The translations under genes and the position numbers were made by a program. Below the pieces are notes generated by a model. That model saw only the letters and a program-made list of their open reading frames with translations. It was not told the origin of the DNA and ran no database searches. Positions 43,186 to 52,579 of a DNA stretch of 64,000 bases are shown piece after piece. Numbering within the stretch: the first letter of the stretch is position 1; every line of letters starts with the position of its first letter. The stretch comes from CBFDBF01 sp050304615 (GTDB lineage Bacteria > Pseudomonadota > Gammaproteobacteria > Chromatiales > Chromatiaceae), in contig JBNLDW010000003.1 of the NCBI GenBank assembly GCA_050304615.1, positions 62,001 to 126,000 on the forward strand, read 5' to 3'.

Positions 43186-43885
43186 CTGGTCACAATTCAT
43201 ACAGCAAGCTATCTACCCATCCCGCTGTCTGCTATGTGGCGACGCAGGTGACATAGATATAGATCTCTGCCCCGCATGCCGGGAGGAGCTGCCGCACAAC
43301 CGCAATCCCTGCTACCGTTGCGCCCTGCCCCTGCCACCCTCTGCACCGGCAGAGAGCCTCTGCGGCAAGTGCCAACAAAAGCCACCGCCGTTTGAGCGCT
43401 GTATTGCGCCATTTATCTACCACTACCCAATTGCCGAACTGGTGGGTGGCCTCAAATTTCACGCCAAACTGCAACATGGGCGAATGCTGGCGACACTGCT
43501 GCTGGAACATATTCTGACCGCTGCTCCGACACCACTGCCACAGCTGCTGATCCCGGTGCCGTTGCACCAAAAACGGCTCCAGGAAAGGGGCTACAACCAG
43601 GCAGTGGAGCTAGCCCGCCCGCTCAGCCAGCAGCTAGATATCCCGCTCGACCTCAGCAGTTGCCACAGGGTCAGGGATACATGCAGTCAGTCCTCCCTGC
43701 ATGAGCGAGAGCGGCAGCGCAATGTGCGTGGTGCATTCAAGCTATCGGCAAAAATAGAGGCAGACCATGTAGCCCTGCTGGATGATGTAGTGACCACCGG
43801 CAGTACCGTGACCGCGCTGGCCAAGGAGCTACGCAGGGCAGGGGTTGGCCGGGTAGATGTGTGGGCGTTGGCCCGCACTCCTTAA
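43175..43885 (+). CDS. comF: ComF family phosphoribosyltransferase-like protein
   Basis: A 236-residue protein of the ComF/GntX family, linked to DNA uptake and use of DNA as a nutrient. The N-terminal zinc-binding part has CLLCG, CPACREE, CYRCALPL and CGKCQ; the C-terminal type I PRTase motif is VALLDDVVTTGSTV. It is divergent from bioB, and its first codons lie inside the BirA-type operator. Confidence 0.93.
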   Translation: MVYNWSQFIQQAIYPSRCLLCGDAGDIDIDLCPACREELPHNRNPCYRCALPLPPSAPAESLCGKCQQKPPPFERCIAPFIYHYPIAELVGGLKFHAKLQHGRMLATLLLEHILTAAPTPLPQLLIPVPLHQKRLQERGYNQAVELARPLSQQLDIPLDLSSCHRVRDTCSQSSLHERERQRNVRGAFKLSAKIEADHVALLDDVVTTGSTVTALAKELRRAGVGRVDVWALARTP

Positions 43886-43889
43886 TCGA

Positions 43890-44036
43890 GCTCTGATAAA
43901 TGCCATCCATGGCATTATCAGAGCACGGCAACAGAAAATGCGATTTCCTGTTTCCTTCATTTTCAATCACATATAGTGATCGAAAATGGCGGCACCTCCT
44001 TGTGCCGCTGGAACCTATGATTTAATCAGAGGTTCC
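43890..44036. repeat. Row of four hairpins between comF and hisG
   Basis: In order: GCTCTGATAA...TTATCAGAGC (43890-43924, one bulged base); CATTTTC-ATCAC/GTGAT-GAAAATG (about 43952-43988); GCGGCAC/GTGCCGC with CTCCTT loop (43989-44008); and GGAACCT-TGATT/AATCA-AGGTTCC (44010-44036). The last is related to 26123-26141. None has a T-tract. The remaining bases to 44115 hold only the hisG leader. Confidence 0.6.
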
Positions 44037-44115
44037 TTAAAACTTTACTATTGCGGTTGGCAAAGCTTGGCAGAACACCGACAATAGCGTAATTGGAAAA
44101 ATCAGAGGACACGGC

Positions 44116-44988
44116 ATGCAGCAACTAAAACTGGGGGTACCCAAGGGAAGCCTTGAGAAGGCTACCATCTCACTCTTCTCCCAGGCCGGGTGGGAGATAC
44201 AACCACGCTCCCGTAACTACTTTCCCCACATCAATGACTCAGAGATCAAGTGCGCCCTGGTGCGCTCTCAGGAGATGGCCCCATATGTGGCAAACGGCAC
44301 TTTGGATCTTGGGCTGACCGGCCATGACTGGATCCTGGAGACTGAGGCAGAAGTGGAGGAGATTTGCGAGCTGGTATACTCCAAGAGTTCTGACCAGCCA
44401 TGTCGCTGGGTGCTGGTAGTACCACAAGACTCCCCCATTCAGTCGGTAGAGGATCTACAGGGGAAGAAGATCGCCACAGAACTGGTGGGATTCACCACCC
44501 GTTATCTGCAAGAGCACGGCGTTGAAGCCACTGTAGAGTTCTCCTGGGGTGCCACCGAGGCGAAGGCGGTAGAGGGGTTGGTAGATGCAGTGGTGGAGAT
44601 TACTGAGACCGGTAGCACCATCAAGGCCCACGGCCTACGCATCGTCTGTGACCTACTGCATACCGAGACCAGACTGATCAGTAACAAGGCGGCGCTGGCC
44701 GACCCATGGAAACGGGCAAAGATAGAACAGATTGCCCTAATGTTACAGGCGTCACTACAAGCGCGACAGAAGGTCGCACTGAAGATGAATGCCCCAGCAG
44801 CCAAGCTGGAGGAGATTATAGCCATGCTCCCCAGCCTGCATGCCCCCACCGTCAACCATCTGCATGACCAGGGCTGGCTGGCGATAGAGACAGTCGTTGA
44901 CAGCAGCGAAGTGCGCAACCTAATACCGCGCCTTAAAAGTGCTGGTGCTGAGGGGATTTTAGAGTACGAATTACGTAAAATGGTGTAA
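44116..44988 (+). CDS. hisG: ATP phosphoribosyltransferase, long form
   Basis: First enzyme of histidine synthesis. The 290 residues are the long form with its own C-terminal ACT-like regulatory domain (about 215-290; LEEIIAMLPSLHAPTVNHL), so it does not need HisZ. Catalytic-part marks are LGVPKGSLEKAT, DLGLTGHDWI and the PRPP loop EITETGSTIKAHGL. No other his gene is in the window. Confidence 0.96.
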   Translation: MQQLKLGVPKGSLEKATISLFSQAGWEIQPRSRNYFPHINDSEIKCALVRSQEMAPYVANGTLDLGLTGHDWILETEAEVEEICELVYSKSSDQPCRWVLVVPQDSPIQSVEDLQGKKIATELVGFTTRYLQEHGVEATVEFSWGATEAKAVEGLVDAVVEITETGSTIKAHGLRIVCDLLHTETRLISNKAALADPWKRAKIEQIALMLQASLQARQKVALKMNAPAAKLEEIIAMLPSLHAPTVNHLHDQGWLAIETVVDSSEVRNLIPRLKSAGAEGILEYELRKMV

Positions 44989-45007
44989 ACACCAGAGGAG
45001 TCATACC

Positions 45008-45322
45008 ATGAAGAACAGTCTACTTATGCTACTACCGGTAGCAGTGCTGACAGCAACCGTTAGTGGCTGCAGCAGTGAACCGGAGTGGGTACCCGTATAT
45101 GAGGATTGCAAGAGTAGCATCAACACCGCTGCTGAAGAGATGGAGAGCAATAACGCGGATTCTGGCGAACAGCACCCGATGGCCGAGGCGATGCAGAACA
45201 TGGCCGTCTCCATGGGAATGGCAGCCTGTGAATCGATCAAGCAGGTATGCGAGAACGATCCTGAAGGTGGAGCCTGCCAGGCGATCGTCGCAGAGGCCAA
45301 ACAGAGAAAGCAGGAACAATAG
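45008..45322 (+). CDS. Small putative lipoprotein
   Basis: A 104-residue protein with a lipobox VSGC after a hydrophobic signal (about residues 5-20) and a helical, charged mature part with four further cysteines (CKSS, CESIKQVC, CQAI) that could form two disulfides. GAGGAG precedes the ATG. It follows hisG by 19 bases. Family not recognised. Confidence 0.75.
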   Translation: MKNSLLMLLPVAVLTATVSGCSSEPEWVPVYEDCKSSINTAAEEMESNNADSGEQHPMAEAMQNMAVSMGMAACESIKQVCENDPEGGACQAIVAEAKQRKQEQ

Positions 45323-45336
45323 CGATACCTCTGCCC

Positions 45337-46143
45337 TTAGGTAAAGGAGAACTCCATACTGATGTCTCCAAACCTAATCACATCACTGGAGCAGAGGGGA
45401 TAGATCTTGCGGCCGACCGGTTCGCCGTTGACCTGTACAGCGGCCTGGTCCGGCCCGCCAACCTCCAGTGGTACCAAGAAATAACCGTGTGACCTGCGGG
45501 TAATAGCTGCAATGCGCGTGCCCGAACGACTGATACCGGTAACATCCTTGACCAGAGAGAGCGCCTGACCTCTCTTGTTTCCGGAGATCAATGTAAGCTT
45601 ACCGCAACGGCCACTGGGAGATTCAGCATATATCCTTGGGGCGTGCTCTTGAGGCTCCGGCTCTGCTACTGCTGTTACCGCACGTGGGGCCGGCTCTAAA
45701 TCACCCTCCTCTGCGGTATCACTGTTGTCTGTAGTAACACTTGAGCCAAAATTCATGCTCTCTGCAGTTGTTACACCACCGTCAGTGTCGGTCAGTTGCT
45801 TCATCAAGAAGAGGCGGGTTTTATCATAGTCCTCTTTGTTCGCGGCAACATCTCCTGCCGTCGCAACATATTTCAGGTCGTGCCGACCTATGGTAATTAC
45901 ATCTCCATCTTGCAACGGACTTTTTTTGGTCAGACGTCGATTCAGCATCGTCCCATTGGCGCTGCCGAGGTCTTCCATAAAACAGTCTCCTAGGATGCAA
46001 ATAATACGTATATGGTGCCGACTTACGGCGTCATCACTAATAGTAATATCATTATCTTGGGTACGCCCCAGAATGGTCTCGTGCGCCGTCAACTTATACT
46101 CTATCTGCGACTCCCCATCCCGCATTAATATCAATTTTGCCAT
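45337..46143 (-). CDS. FHA domain protein
   Basis: A 268-residue cytoplasmic protein with a typical phosphothreonine-binding FHA domain at about 5-95 (TILGRTQDNDITISDDAVSRHHIRI, SANGTMLNRR). After a low-complexity acidic linker with many Thr and Pro (about 120-165), a second FHA-like fold is at about 170-268 (LVKDVTGISRSGTRIAAITRRSHGYFL) without the Asn-Gly signature. The linker threonines are possible kinase targets. Last gene of the kinase operon. Confidence 0.9.
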   Translation of the reverse strand: MAKLILMRDGESQIEYKLTAHETILGRTQDNDITISDDAVSRHHIRIICILGDCFMEDLGSANGTMLNRRLTKKSPLQDGDVITIGRHDLKYVATAGDVAANKEDYDKTRLFLMKQLTDTDGGVTTAESMNFGSSVTTDNSDTAEEGDLEPAPRAVTAVAEPEPQEHAPRIYAESPSGRCGKLTLISGNKRGQALSLVKDVTGISRSGTRIAAITRRSHGYFLVPLEVGGPDQAAVQVNGEPVGRKIYPLCSSDVIRFGDISMEFSFT

Positions 46144-46152
46144 GACATTCCC

Positions 46153-46986
46153 TCAGAAAAACCAGTCCAATATTTTCTTTCCCCAACTGCGCTCGGACGG
46201 ATAAGCCGACACTATACGCACCAGAATAACAGATATGTTATCGTCCCCACCATTCTCGTTTGCCAAATCCACCAAACCTTGAGCAGTAGAGGCTAGATCG
46301 ACGCCTCCCACAATTAGCTTCTCTATTTGACTATCATCTACAAGATTAGTTAGTCCATCAGAACATACAAGCAGAGTATCCCCTGGCATTACCGGCTCTT
46401 CCTGCAGGTCTATCTGCAGCTCATCCGCAACCCCAACAGCACGAGTAACGACGTTTCTGATGTCTGACTCGCGCGCCTGTTCTGGCGTATAGAAGCCATA
46501 ACCAACCATCTCCTGAATCACCGTATGATCTTCAGTTATCTGCCGCAAACAACTATCCCGCATCAGGTACAGGCGCGAGTCTCCAACATGGCACACAGAT
46601 ACCTTATTGTCATAGAACAGCAACGTTACGCTGGTGGCCCCCATACCACTACATTGAGGCTGGTTGTCTGCGATACGCAAAACCACCTGGTTTGCTTTTA
46701 ATAATGCACTGCGCAAAATTTGAGTGCCGCGACTATATCCCTGCCCTTCGACCTCCTCCTCCAGACCGGTACGCAGGCTCTCTATCTCTGCACGCACCTC
46801 GGTCAACATGGTCTCGACTACGATACTGCTGGCAATCTCTCCAGCCTTTGCCCCACCCATACCATCTGCCAGAGTGACAATACCGAACTCTTTATCCCAA
46901 CCGATCCTATCCTCATTGTGACTCCGGCAACGACCAGTGTCGCTCACCCCGGCTATACGAATAGCGCGGCGCAGGTGCTGCCGCAT
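46153..46986 (-). CDS. PP2C-type protein phosphatase
   Basis: Metal-dependent Ser/Thr phosphatase, 277 residues. Motifs are GRCRSHNEDRIG, LADGMGGAKAGEIAS, HVGDSRLYLMRD, VCSDGLTNLVDD and NGGDDNISVILV, with all metal-binding aspartates present. ATG 46986 is used because it overlaps the kinase stop as TGATG; a GTG 21 bases upstream is the alternative. It should reverse the action of the kinase encoded just before it. Confidence 0.93.
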   Translation of the reverse strand: MRQHLRRAIRIAGVSDTGRCRSHNEDRIGWDKEFGIVTLADGMGGAKAGEIASSIVVETMLTEVRAEIESLRTGLEEEVEGQGYSRGTQILRSALLKANQVVLRIADNQPQCSGMGATSVTLLFYDNKVSVCHVGDSRLYLMRDSCLRQITEDHTVIQEMVGYGFYTPEQARESDIRNVVTRAVGVADELQIDLQEEPVMPGDTLLVCSDGLTNLVDDSQIEKLIVGGVDLASTAQGLVDLANENGGDDNISVILVRIVSAYPSERSWGKKILDWFF

Positions 46987-49658
46987 CAGGCGGACATCTC
47001 TATACACATACGCAGATCAAGCGCCATCTCATTACCGGTCTGATAACGCTGCTCGCGATCTTTCTCCAACGCCTTATTGATTATTGGTCCGATGCATGGT
47101 GGCAGATCAGGACGCAGTTCAAAAATATCTACGTGATCCTGGTTCACTATCTGATTCATTAAAGTAGCCATAGAGTCTGAATGAAATGGGCGCTCCCCCG
47201 TTAACAAGAGATACCCCATGGCTGCAAGAGAAAACAGGTCGGAACGACCATCCACTTTTTTACCGCCAAGCTGCTCCGGTGACATATATGATGGCGTACC
47301 CAGCACCACTCCAGTCTTGGTATGGCTAGAATCGGTTATTCTGGCGATCCCAAAATCTGTCAACTTGACCTCGCCAGTGGATCGGTTATACATGATATTG
47401 GCTGGTTTGACATCGCGATGGATAACATTGTGACGGTGAGCATAACCCAAGGCATCGGCTGCAGCGGCTAGAATCTTAAGCACTGTAACAACGGGCAACA
47501 AGGTATCTGGCTTGGTGTAACGTGTCAGCTCCTGACCCTTTAAAAACTCCATAGCGATGTAGGCAAGATCATGCTCTTCGCCGGCATCGTAGATAGTAAC
47601 AATGTGGGGATGATTGAGCCGTCCGGCGCTCTCTGCCTCGCGAAAGAATCTCTGCTTGGCGTCATCCAGCTCCTGCCCTTCAAACTCATCTGACAGGGCC
47701 AGGGTTTTGATGGCAACCTCGCGACCTATCTTTGGATCACGCCCCAGGTAGACCACCCCCATAGCACCCTTGCCCAACTCTGACTCCACAGCATAACGCC
47801 CCAGTTTTGGCTTCTCCACTCCGGTGGCGTTGAGTATCATGGTGCCACTGGACGACCTGCTGCCACCACCCAAAATCACTGTGGATTCCATATCTCGCGC
47901 CTGGTTGATGCGGGTTTTGATGTCCTTGTAATTAGAATCAAACTCCAGCATATGTTCATATACCGTCCGCGCCTTGGCGAAGTGGCGTTTACGCTCAAAG
48001 TCTAACCCCAGGTTATACAGTAGCCCCATAAGCTGATCGTCCAGTGGACAGCGCAGAAATTTTTCCAGCGCCATATCCAACTGCCCCTGCCCCTGAAACT
48101 GCAAGGCCAACATTTTATTACTCTCGACTGAATCCGCCTCCGTGCGCAGCTTGCTCTCCTCTGTCATAAGGAAGCGTTTGGTTGTAATCAGTATATGCCC
48201 GAAGAACAGCATGGCGGCAGGTGTCGCCAGTTGTAACCAGGTGGCGCTACTGGTCATTAGATATATATGCGTACCAGCAATGACCAGCAACAACAGAACT
48301 GTTACCAGTGCAGCAGGTCCTGCCCTGAAACGCGGCATTAGCAAAATGATATAGGCAGCAATCAGGATAAATATGGCGATCCGCGCCGACATCCCCCAAT
48401 CTGGTTCGATGAAAAAATCTTCGCTCAAGATACTAGAGACGGAGTGCGCAAGAGTGACCACAGGAGGAGTGACTGGTGATATTGGTGTGACCTGCGCACT
48501 ACCAATACCGGTGGCACTGGAACCTACCAGTACGATCTTATCTTTAAACTTGGAGGCTGGTATCCGCCCGCTGATCACATCGTAAAAAGAGTTTACAGGA
48601 AACGCCGATGCTCCATCTGGAGTGCTGTAAAAAAATGTATTCATCTGCAAGCTGGGATCGGTAAGGATATTCAGTCGACCCATCTTTACTCCACGACCCG
48701 GAAGTATCTGGATCTCCTGCGGATCGATATTGAGACTATAAGCAGCGGTAAGCAGTGCCAATGATGGAAAGTAGTGATCGTAGTACTGCAACACCAACGG
48801 CTCGGCACGCACAGCCCCATCCACGTCAGGGTTACTATTGAGATGACCTATGCCTTGCGCCATATCTCCTACCGTCTGAATAGGTGGCAAGATGCCATAC
48901 GCCTGTAGAGGTGGCTCAGTGGCCGTGACCGCTGCCGCACCGGCCGCGCCAAAATTGAGGGTACTGCGAGTAACATATGGCTGCAGTTCGGCATCCATAT
49001 TCCCTATCGGGTCTCCCAACATAAATGGTTCGGCTAGTAGCACCCTGCCGGAGCTAGCCACTGCCGTCGCCAGAATAGTATCCGCATCCATACTGGATTC
49101 AGCCTCTTCCAAGGAGTTGAGTATCGCCTCCACCCCCGGACCCCATGACTGGGAGAGCAAATCCGGTAGCTCATCCAGGATTGTCTGATCAAACTCGGCG
49201 CCCTTATTAGTTGCAACCTGTTGCCGCAGTTTATGGATGTCCTGCTTGAGTTGCAGTAGGCGTGCGTTCAGACCAGCGGATATATCTGGCAAGACCGCCA
49301 ATCCGGATTGCGTCAGTTGCTCCTCCAGCTCTCGCACAAAGTCAGCCCCCGGATCCGGCTGTGGTTCCAGAAAAAACACCGTGTAGGCAATCTCTTTAGC
49401 GCCGGCCTCACTCAGTATCTGGATTAGTTGTGCATGTATATCCCGAGACCACGGCCAGCGCCCGATATTGGCAATGCTCTCGTCATCTATAGCAATAACC
49501 GCAATGTTTGGATCTGGATCTCTCTCGCTGGCGCGCACCCCAAAATCATACGCGACCCTTTCCAGACTCCGCATCTGAGTGCTAGGGGCTAGCAGGAGAA
49601 AAACCAGCACTACCAGCAGGCCAAAAAACCAGTCTGATTTGAAGAATGCGCTCTTCAT
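46986..49658 (-). CDS. CHASE2-domain membrane Ser/Thr protein kinase
   Basis: An 890-residue receptor-like kinase. One N-terminal helix (about 11-25) precedes a periplasmic CHASE2 domain (IAVIAIDDESIANIGRWPWSRDIHAQLI), then three helices (about 425-500), a TPR-like segment and a C-terminal PknB-type kinase from about residue 620. Kinase motifs: glycine loop LGKGAMGVVYLG, VAIK lysine, catalytic HRDVKPANI, DFGIA, and GTPSYMSPEQ. The signal sensed is unknown. It overlaps the upstream gene by 4 bases and the phosphatase by one. Confidence 0.94.
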   Translation of the reverse strand: MKSAFFKSDWFFGLLVVLVFLLLAPSTQMRSLERVAYDFGVRASERDPDPNIAVIAIDDESIANIGRWPWSRDIHAQLIQILSEAGAKEIAYTVFFLEPQPDPGADFVRELEEQLTQSGLAVLPDISAGLNARLLQLKQDIHKLRQQVATNKGAEFDQTILDELPDLLSQSWGPGVEAILNSLEEAESSMDADTILATAVASSGRVLLAEPFMLGDPIGNMDAELQPYVTRSTLNFGAAGAAAVTATEPPLQAYGILPPIQTVGDMAQGIGHLNSNPDVDGAVRAEPLVLQYYDHYFPSLALLTAAYSLNIDPQEIQILPGRGVKMGRLNILTDPSLQMNTFFYSTPDGASAFPVNSFYDVISGRIPASKFKDKIVLVGSSATGIGSAQVTPISPVTPPVVTLAHSVSSILSEDFFIEPDWGMSARIAIFILIAAYIILLMPRFRAGPAALVTVLLLLVIAGTHIYLMTSSATWLQLATPAAMLFFGHILITTKRFLMTEESKLRTEADSVESNKMLALQFQGQGQLDMALEKFLRCPLDDQLMGLLYNLGLDFERKRHFAKARTVYEHMLEFDSNYKDIKTRINQARDMESTVILGGGSRSSSGTMILNATGVEKPKLGRYAVESELGKGAMGVVYLGRDPKIGREVAIKTLALSDEFEGQELDDAKQRFFREAESAGRLNHPHIVTIYDAGEEHDLAYIAMEFLKGQELTRYTKPDTLLPVVTVLKILAAAADALGYAHRHNVIHRDVKPANIMYNRSTGEVKLTDFGIARITDSSHTKTGVVLGTPSYMSPEQLGGKKVDGRSDLFSLAAMGYLLLTGERPFHSDSMATLMNQIVNQDHVDIFELRPDLPPCIGPIINKALEKDREQRYQTGNEMALDLRMCIEMSA

Positions 49659-50296
49659 TGATCACCGTCCGATTTCGGCTTGAATAACTGCGCCAATTTT
49701 TCCGGACTTTCAGACATGATTGTTGCATCAGGATTGCAGCACTCGTCACTCACCATAATGCCATCCATACTATCTGCGCCCTGCTCATACATAGAATTTT
49801 GTTTGATAAAAAGCGTTGCCAGGCAAGCTGGCAGATCTTTTGAGCTGAATGGTTTATTCAGGACATCTCTTCTAACGCGGTAGGCACGCGCAATATTGAT
49901 TCGATACATACCGTAGAATTTATCCAGCACAGCAAGGTTACTTGCCGACAGCGGCGCTAGTAGCAGTTGGTAGCGCCCGTTGTCCCGCAAAATACGCACC
50001 GGACACAAATGCTCCTCGCGTAGCAGTGCATCCAGCATCACCTGCACCGAAGCACGCTGCACAAAAGAGCCTTCGCTATACTCCAGAATGGCAGATGGGT
50101 ATTCAGGATAATCCTTATCCGCATCCATAAAAGAGGCCCTTGCCAGGCCTTTAGTATCATTAAAAAACTGTAGCAGGTCATGCCCACTAAGGAACTTTAG
50201 CAGCAGTTCAGGACGCAGCAAAACACTGGCGACACCCCCCTCCACCAGGTAACATTTATCGATAAATTGCTGGATTAAATCTGGCGACTGTTCCAA
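49655..50296 (-). CDS. Unknown protein heading the kinase operon
   Basis: A 213-residue cytoplasmic protein with no signal or membrane segment. It starts with TTG at 50296, preceded by AAGGAC. I see no known domain; the C-terminal part has two cysteines (DECCNPD) and a charged end. It overlaps the CHASE2 kinase by 4 bases, so it is made together with it and may be a substrate or regulator; this is inference from position only. Confidence 0.7.
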   Translation of the reverse strand: MEQSPDLIQQFIDKCYLVEGGVASVLLRPELLLKFLSGHDLLQFFNDTKGLARASFMDADKDYPEYPSAILEYSEGSFVQRASVQVMLDALLREEHLCPVRILRDNGRYQLLLAPLSASNLAVLDKFYGMYRINIARAYRVRRDVLNKPFSSKDLPACLATLFIKQNSMYEQGADSMDGIMVSDECCNPDATIMSESPEKLAQLFKPKSDGDQ

Positions 50297-50411
50297 TAGA
50301 TTGTCCTTGTTATAACAACTAATAATATCCTGGCTCTTTCCGCGATTTAACTAAAAGGCACATGGTAATAACTATAGCATGGTGCAGTAACACACATTGT
50401 GTAGGCAAGGG

Positions 50412-51029
50412 TTACTGCTGCAGGCTATAAAGCCCGGTCAGGTTGGCCTGGTCCAGAATATGGCCCTCTATTGCCGCCAACACCTCAGGCCCACCAAATA
50501 TCCCTCTCAATCCACACTGTTCGATATCTAGGGCATAGAGGGTAAAGATGTAGTGATGGGTAATGCTGTCATTCCAGGGAGGACAGGGGCCATCATAGCC
50601 AAAATAGTTGCCCTCCATATCGGCATCTCCAGCAAACCAATCGCTGAAACTGTTGCGTCCCCTGACGGCGCCATGCGGCCCCAGCATCTGCCTCTTACCG
50701 TGGGCGGTCACCATACTTGAGTCGGTACCGGCCTCTATGCAAGAGACCCCGCTAGGAATATCCACCAACACCCAGTGGTAAAATTCCACTCGCGGTAGAT
50801 CTTGCGGAACGACACGCCCCTCCTGGTTGACATCATCCGCTTTGCTCGGCACATCCGGATCGTGGCAAATCAATACAAAGGAGCGCATCCCATGCGGCGC
50901 ACCCTCCCAGGCAATCTGCGGGTTTCTGTTTTGACTTAAAGTTACCCGACTATCTGGATCTGGTCTGCAAAAAGCAAACTCCGCTGGAATAAGCTGCCCA
51001 TGTTCAAAGCTGCTGCTGGAAACTTTCAT
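50412..51029 (-). CDS. YbhB/YbcL family PEBP-like protein
   Basis: A 205-residue protein of the phosphatidylethanolamine-binding (Raf kinase inhibitor-like) family; bacterial members have no settled function. Marks are ELIPAEFAF-like start, QNRNPQIAWEGAPHGMRSFVLICHDPDVP, EFYHWVLVDIP and NYFGYDGPCPPWNDSITHHYIFTLYALD. The start is ATG 51029 with AAGGAGA upstream; the 8-residue longer form is less likely. No signal peptide. Confidence 0.9.
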   Translation of the reverse strand: MKVSSSSFEHGQLIPAEFAFCRPDPDSRVTLSQNRNPQIAWEGAPHGMRSFVLICHDPDVPSKADDVNQEGRVVPQDLPRVEFYHWVLVDIPSGVSCIEAGTDSSMVTAHGKRQMLGPHGAVRGRNSFSDWFAGDADMEGNYFGYDGPCPPWNDSITHHYIFTLYALDIEQCGLRGIFGGPEVLAAIEGHILDQANLTGLYSLQQ

Positions 51030-51055
51030 GCGACTCTCCTTATGCCTACGCATAT

Positions 51056-51961
51056 TTAGCCAACAAGATAATCTATAAACAGCCCGATAAATACCACCAA
51101 CCCAAAAACATTATTGTTCAGAAATGCAGCAAAACAGCCGTGTGGTTCACGCTTACGTATCAAATACTGTTGATAGATGACACTAATAGATGCCGCGGCA
51201 ATCCCTATATAGTAAAAAATCCCTAGCCCTGCCACCCTTCCAACTAACAGCAGCACCCCCAGCGTGAACAGCTGCAGCAAGCCAATCATCAACCGGTCAT
51301 ACTCACCAAACAGAATAGCCGTAGACTTTACCCCTATCTTGATATCATCCTCACGGTCCGCCATGGCGTACTCGGTATCATATACCAACGCCCAGATCAC
51401 AGCGGCAATAAATAGCAACCAGCCAACCGGGGGCACACTCTCGGTAAGCGCCATAAAGGCCATTGGGACAGCCCAGCCGAAGGCCATACCTAAAACCACC
51501 TGCGGCAGATGAGTATAGCGTTTCATAAATGGATAGCTGGCCGCCAGCGCTACTGCAACCAGAGACATCCATACAGTCTGCCAGTTGAGTAGCAATACCA
51601 GCAGAAAGGAGCAAACAAGCAATAGCAGAAAAACCGCCAGCGCCTCCCACGGCCTAATCAGCCCTGCCACTAGTGGCCGCTCACGGGTGCGCTCTACATG
51701 ACCATCAATACCACGGTCTGCGTAGTCATTAATGGCACAACCGGCAGAGCGCATAAATACCGACCCCAGCACAAATATCAGAACCACAACCCAGTCGGGA
51801 CGGCCATCACCGGCAATCCACAAGGCCCAGAGCGCGGGCCACAGAAGCAACAGGATACCTATGGGACGATCCAGTCGCACCAGCACAGCATAGAGGCGAA
51901 GCCGCTCCTTAAGGGCTGCGACAATAGGGTTATCGCCAGGCTTATTAGTTTGTCTACTCAT
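51056..51961 (-). CDS. ubiA: 4-hydroxybenzoate octaprenyltransferase
   Basis: Membrane prenyltransferase that attaches the polyprenyl tail to 4-hydroxybenzoate in ubiquinone synthesis. It has 301 residues and about eight helices. The two Asp motifs are NDYADRGID and DTEYAMADREDD. DRPIGILLLLWPALWALW is typical of UbiA. It overlaps ubiC by 4 bases. Confidence 0.96.
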   Translation of the reverse strand: MSRQTNKPGDNPIVAALKERLRLYAVLVRLDRPIGILLLLWPALWALWIAGDGRPDWVVVLIFVLGSVFMRSAGCAINDYADRGIDGHVERTRERPLVAGLIRPWEALAVFLLLLVCSFLLVLLLNWQTVWMSLVAVALAASYPFMKRYTHLPQVVLGMAFGWAVPMAFMALTESVPPVGWLLFIAAVIWALVYDTEYAMADREDDIKIGVKSTAILFGEYDRLMIGLLQLFTLGVLLLVGRVAGLGIFYYIGIAAASISVIYQQYLIRKREPHGCFAAFLNNNVFGLVVFIGLFIDYLVG

Positions 51962-52542
51962 TGCTTTAATATGTTCGGTAGAAATATCTCATTAACCAAC
52001 AGCGGCATACCAGCCAGATAGAAGACGGTTCTACGACCCCACAACTCCTCCGGACTATCTACCAGAGTGGCGGTTGCCGCAGCAAATAGTGCATGCCGCG
52101 GTTGCAGTCTGGCCACCTCTATTGGGCCCCGCCGCATGCGTGAATCGGAGAACAACACCTCTCCCAGCGGTTTAGTACCAAGCATACTCAACCGTCTGGC
52201 CGGACCACGCAGACTACTGGCAGGGATGATAGTACGGGCAAATACCAATGCCGCATCACCACACATCAGCTCCACTTCTCTGATGATTGCCACCTCGCCA
52301 TGCCGCACGGTCAACAACCGCGCCTCGCTATAGAGGGGTCGCTCCCAACCCTGGCACAACAACCGCACGCTAAAGTCGGTACGGCATAACCTCTTCAACC
52401 TAGCAGTCAGCGAGCCTCTGTCCCGTAACCAGGCGGCCACAGCAGCCGGCATATCCGCCCGTCGCAGGCCCCGCATAGCGTTCCACGATGGCTCCATGTT
52501 TGTAGTAGTGGCGGCTAGACGATTCAATGGTTGCGCTTCCAA
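51958..52542 (-). CDS. ubiC: Chorismate pyruvate-lyase
   Basis: Makes 4-hydroxybenzoate and pyruvate from chorismate, the first step of ubiquinone synthesis. It has up to 194 residues. Marks are WLRDRGSLTARLKRL, VREVELMCGD-like REVELMCGDAALVFARTIIP, LGTKPLGEVLF and the end GMPLLVNEIFLP with the conserved Glu. The start is uncertain: TTG 52542 (used) or ATG 52497 (MEPSWNAM), which gives a more usual length; neither has a good ribosome binding site. Confidence 0.92.
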   Translation of the reverse strand: MEAQPLNRLAATTTNMEPSWNAMRGLRRADMPAAVAAWLRDRGSLTARLKRLCRTDFSVRLLCQGWERPLYSEARLLTVRHGEVAIIREVELMCGDAALVFARTIIPASSLRGPARRLSMLGTKPLGEVLFSDSRMRRGPIEVARLQPRHALFAAATATLVDSPEELWGRRTVFYLAGMPLLVNEIFLPNILKQ

Positions 52543-52579
52543 AAGTCCAAGCGATTATTATGCCACAGGTGACCTGTGG

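Noticed and set aside
44057..44085. Sigma-70 promoter ahead of hisG (TTGGCA, 17 bases, GACAAT)
   Set aside because: The -10 box matches only four of six positions and several equally weak alternatives exist nearby.
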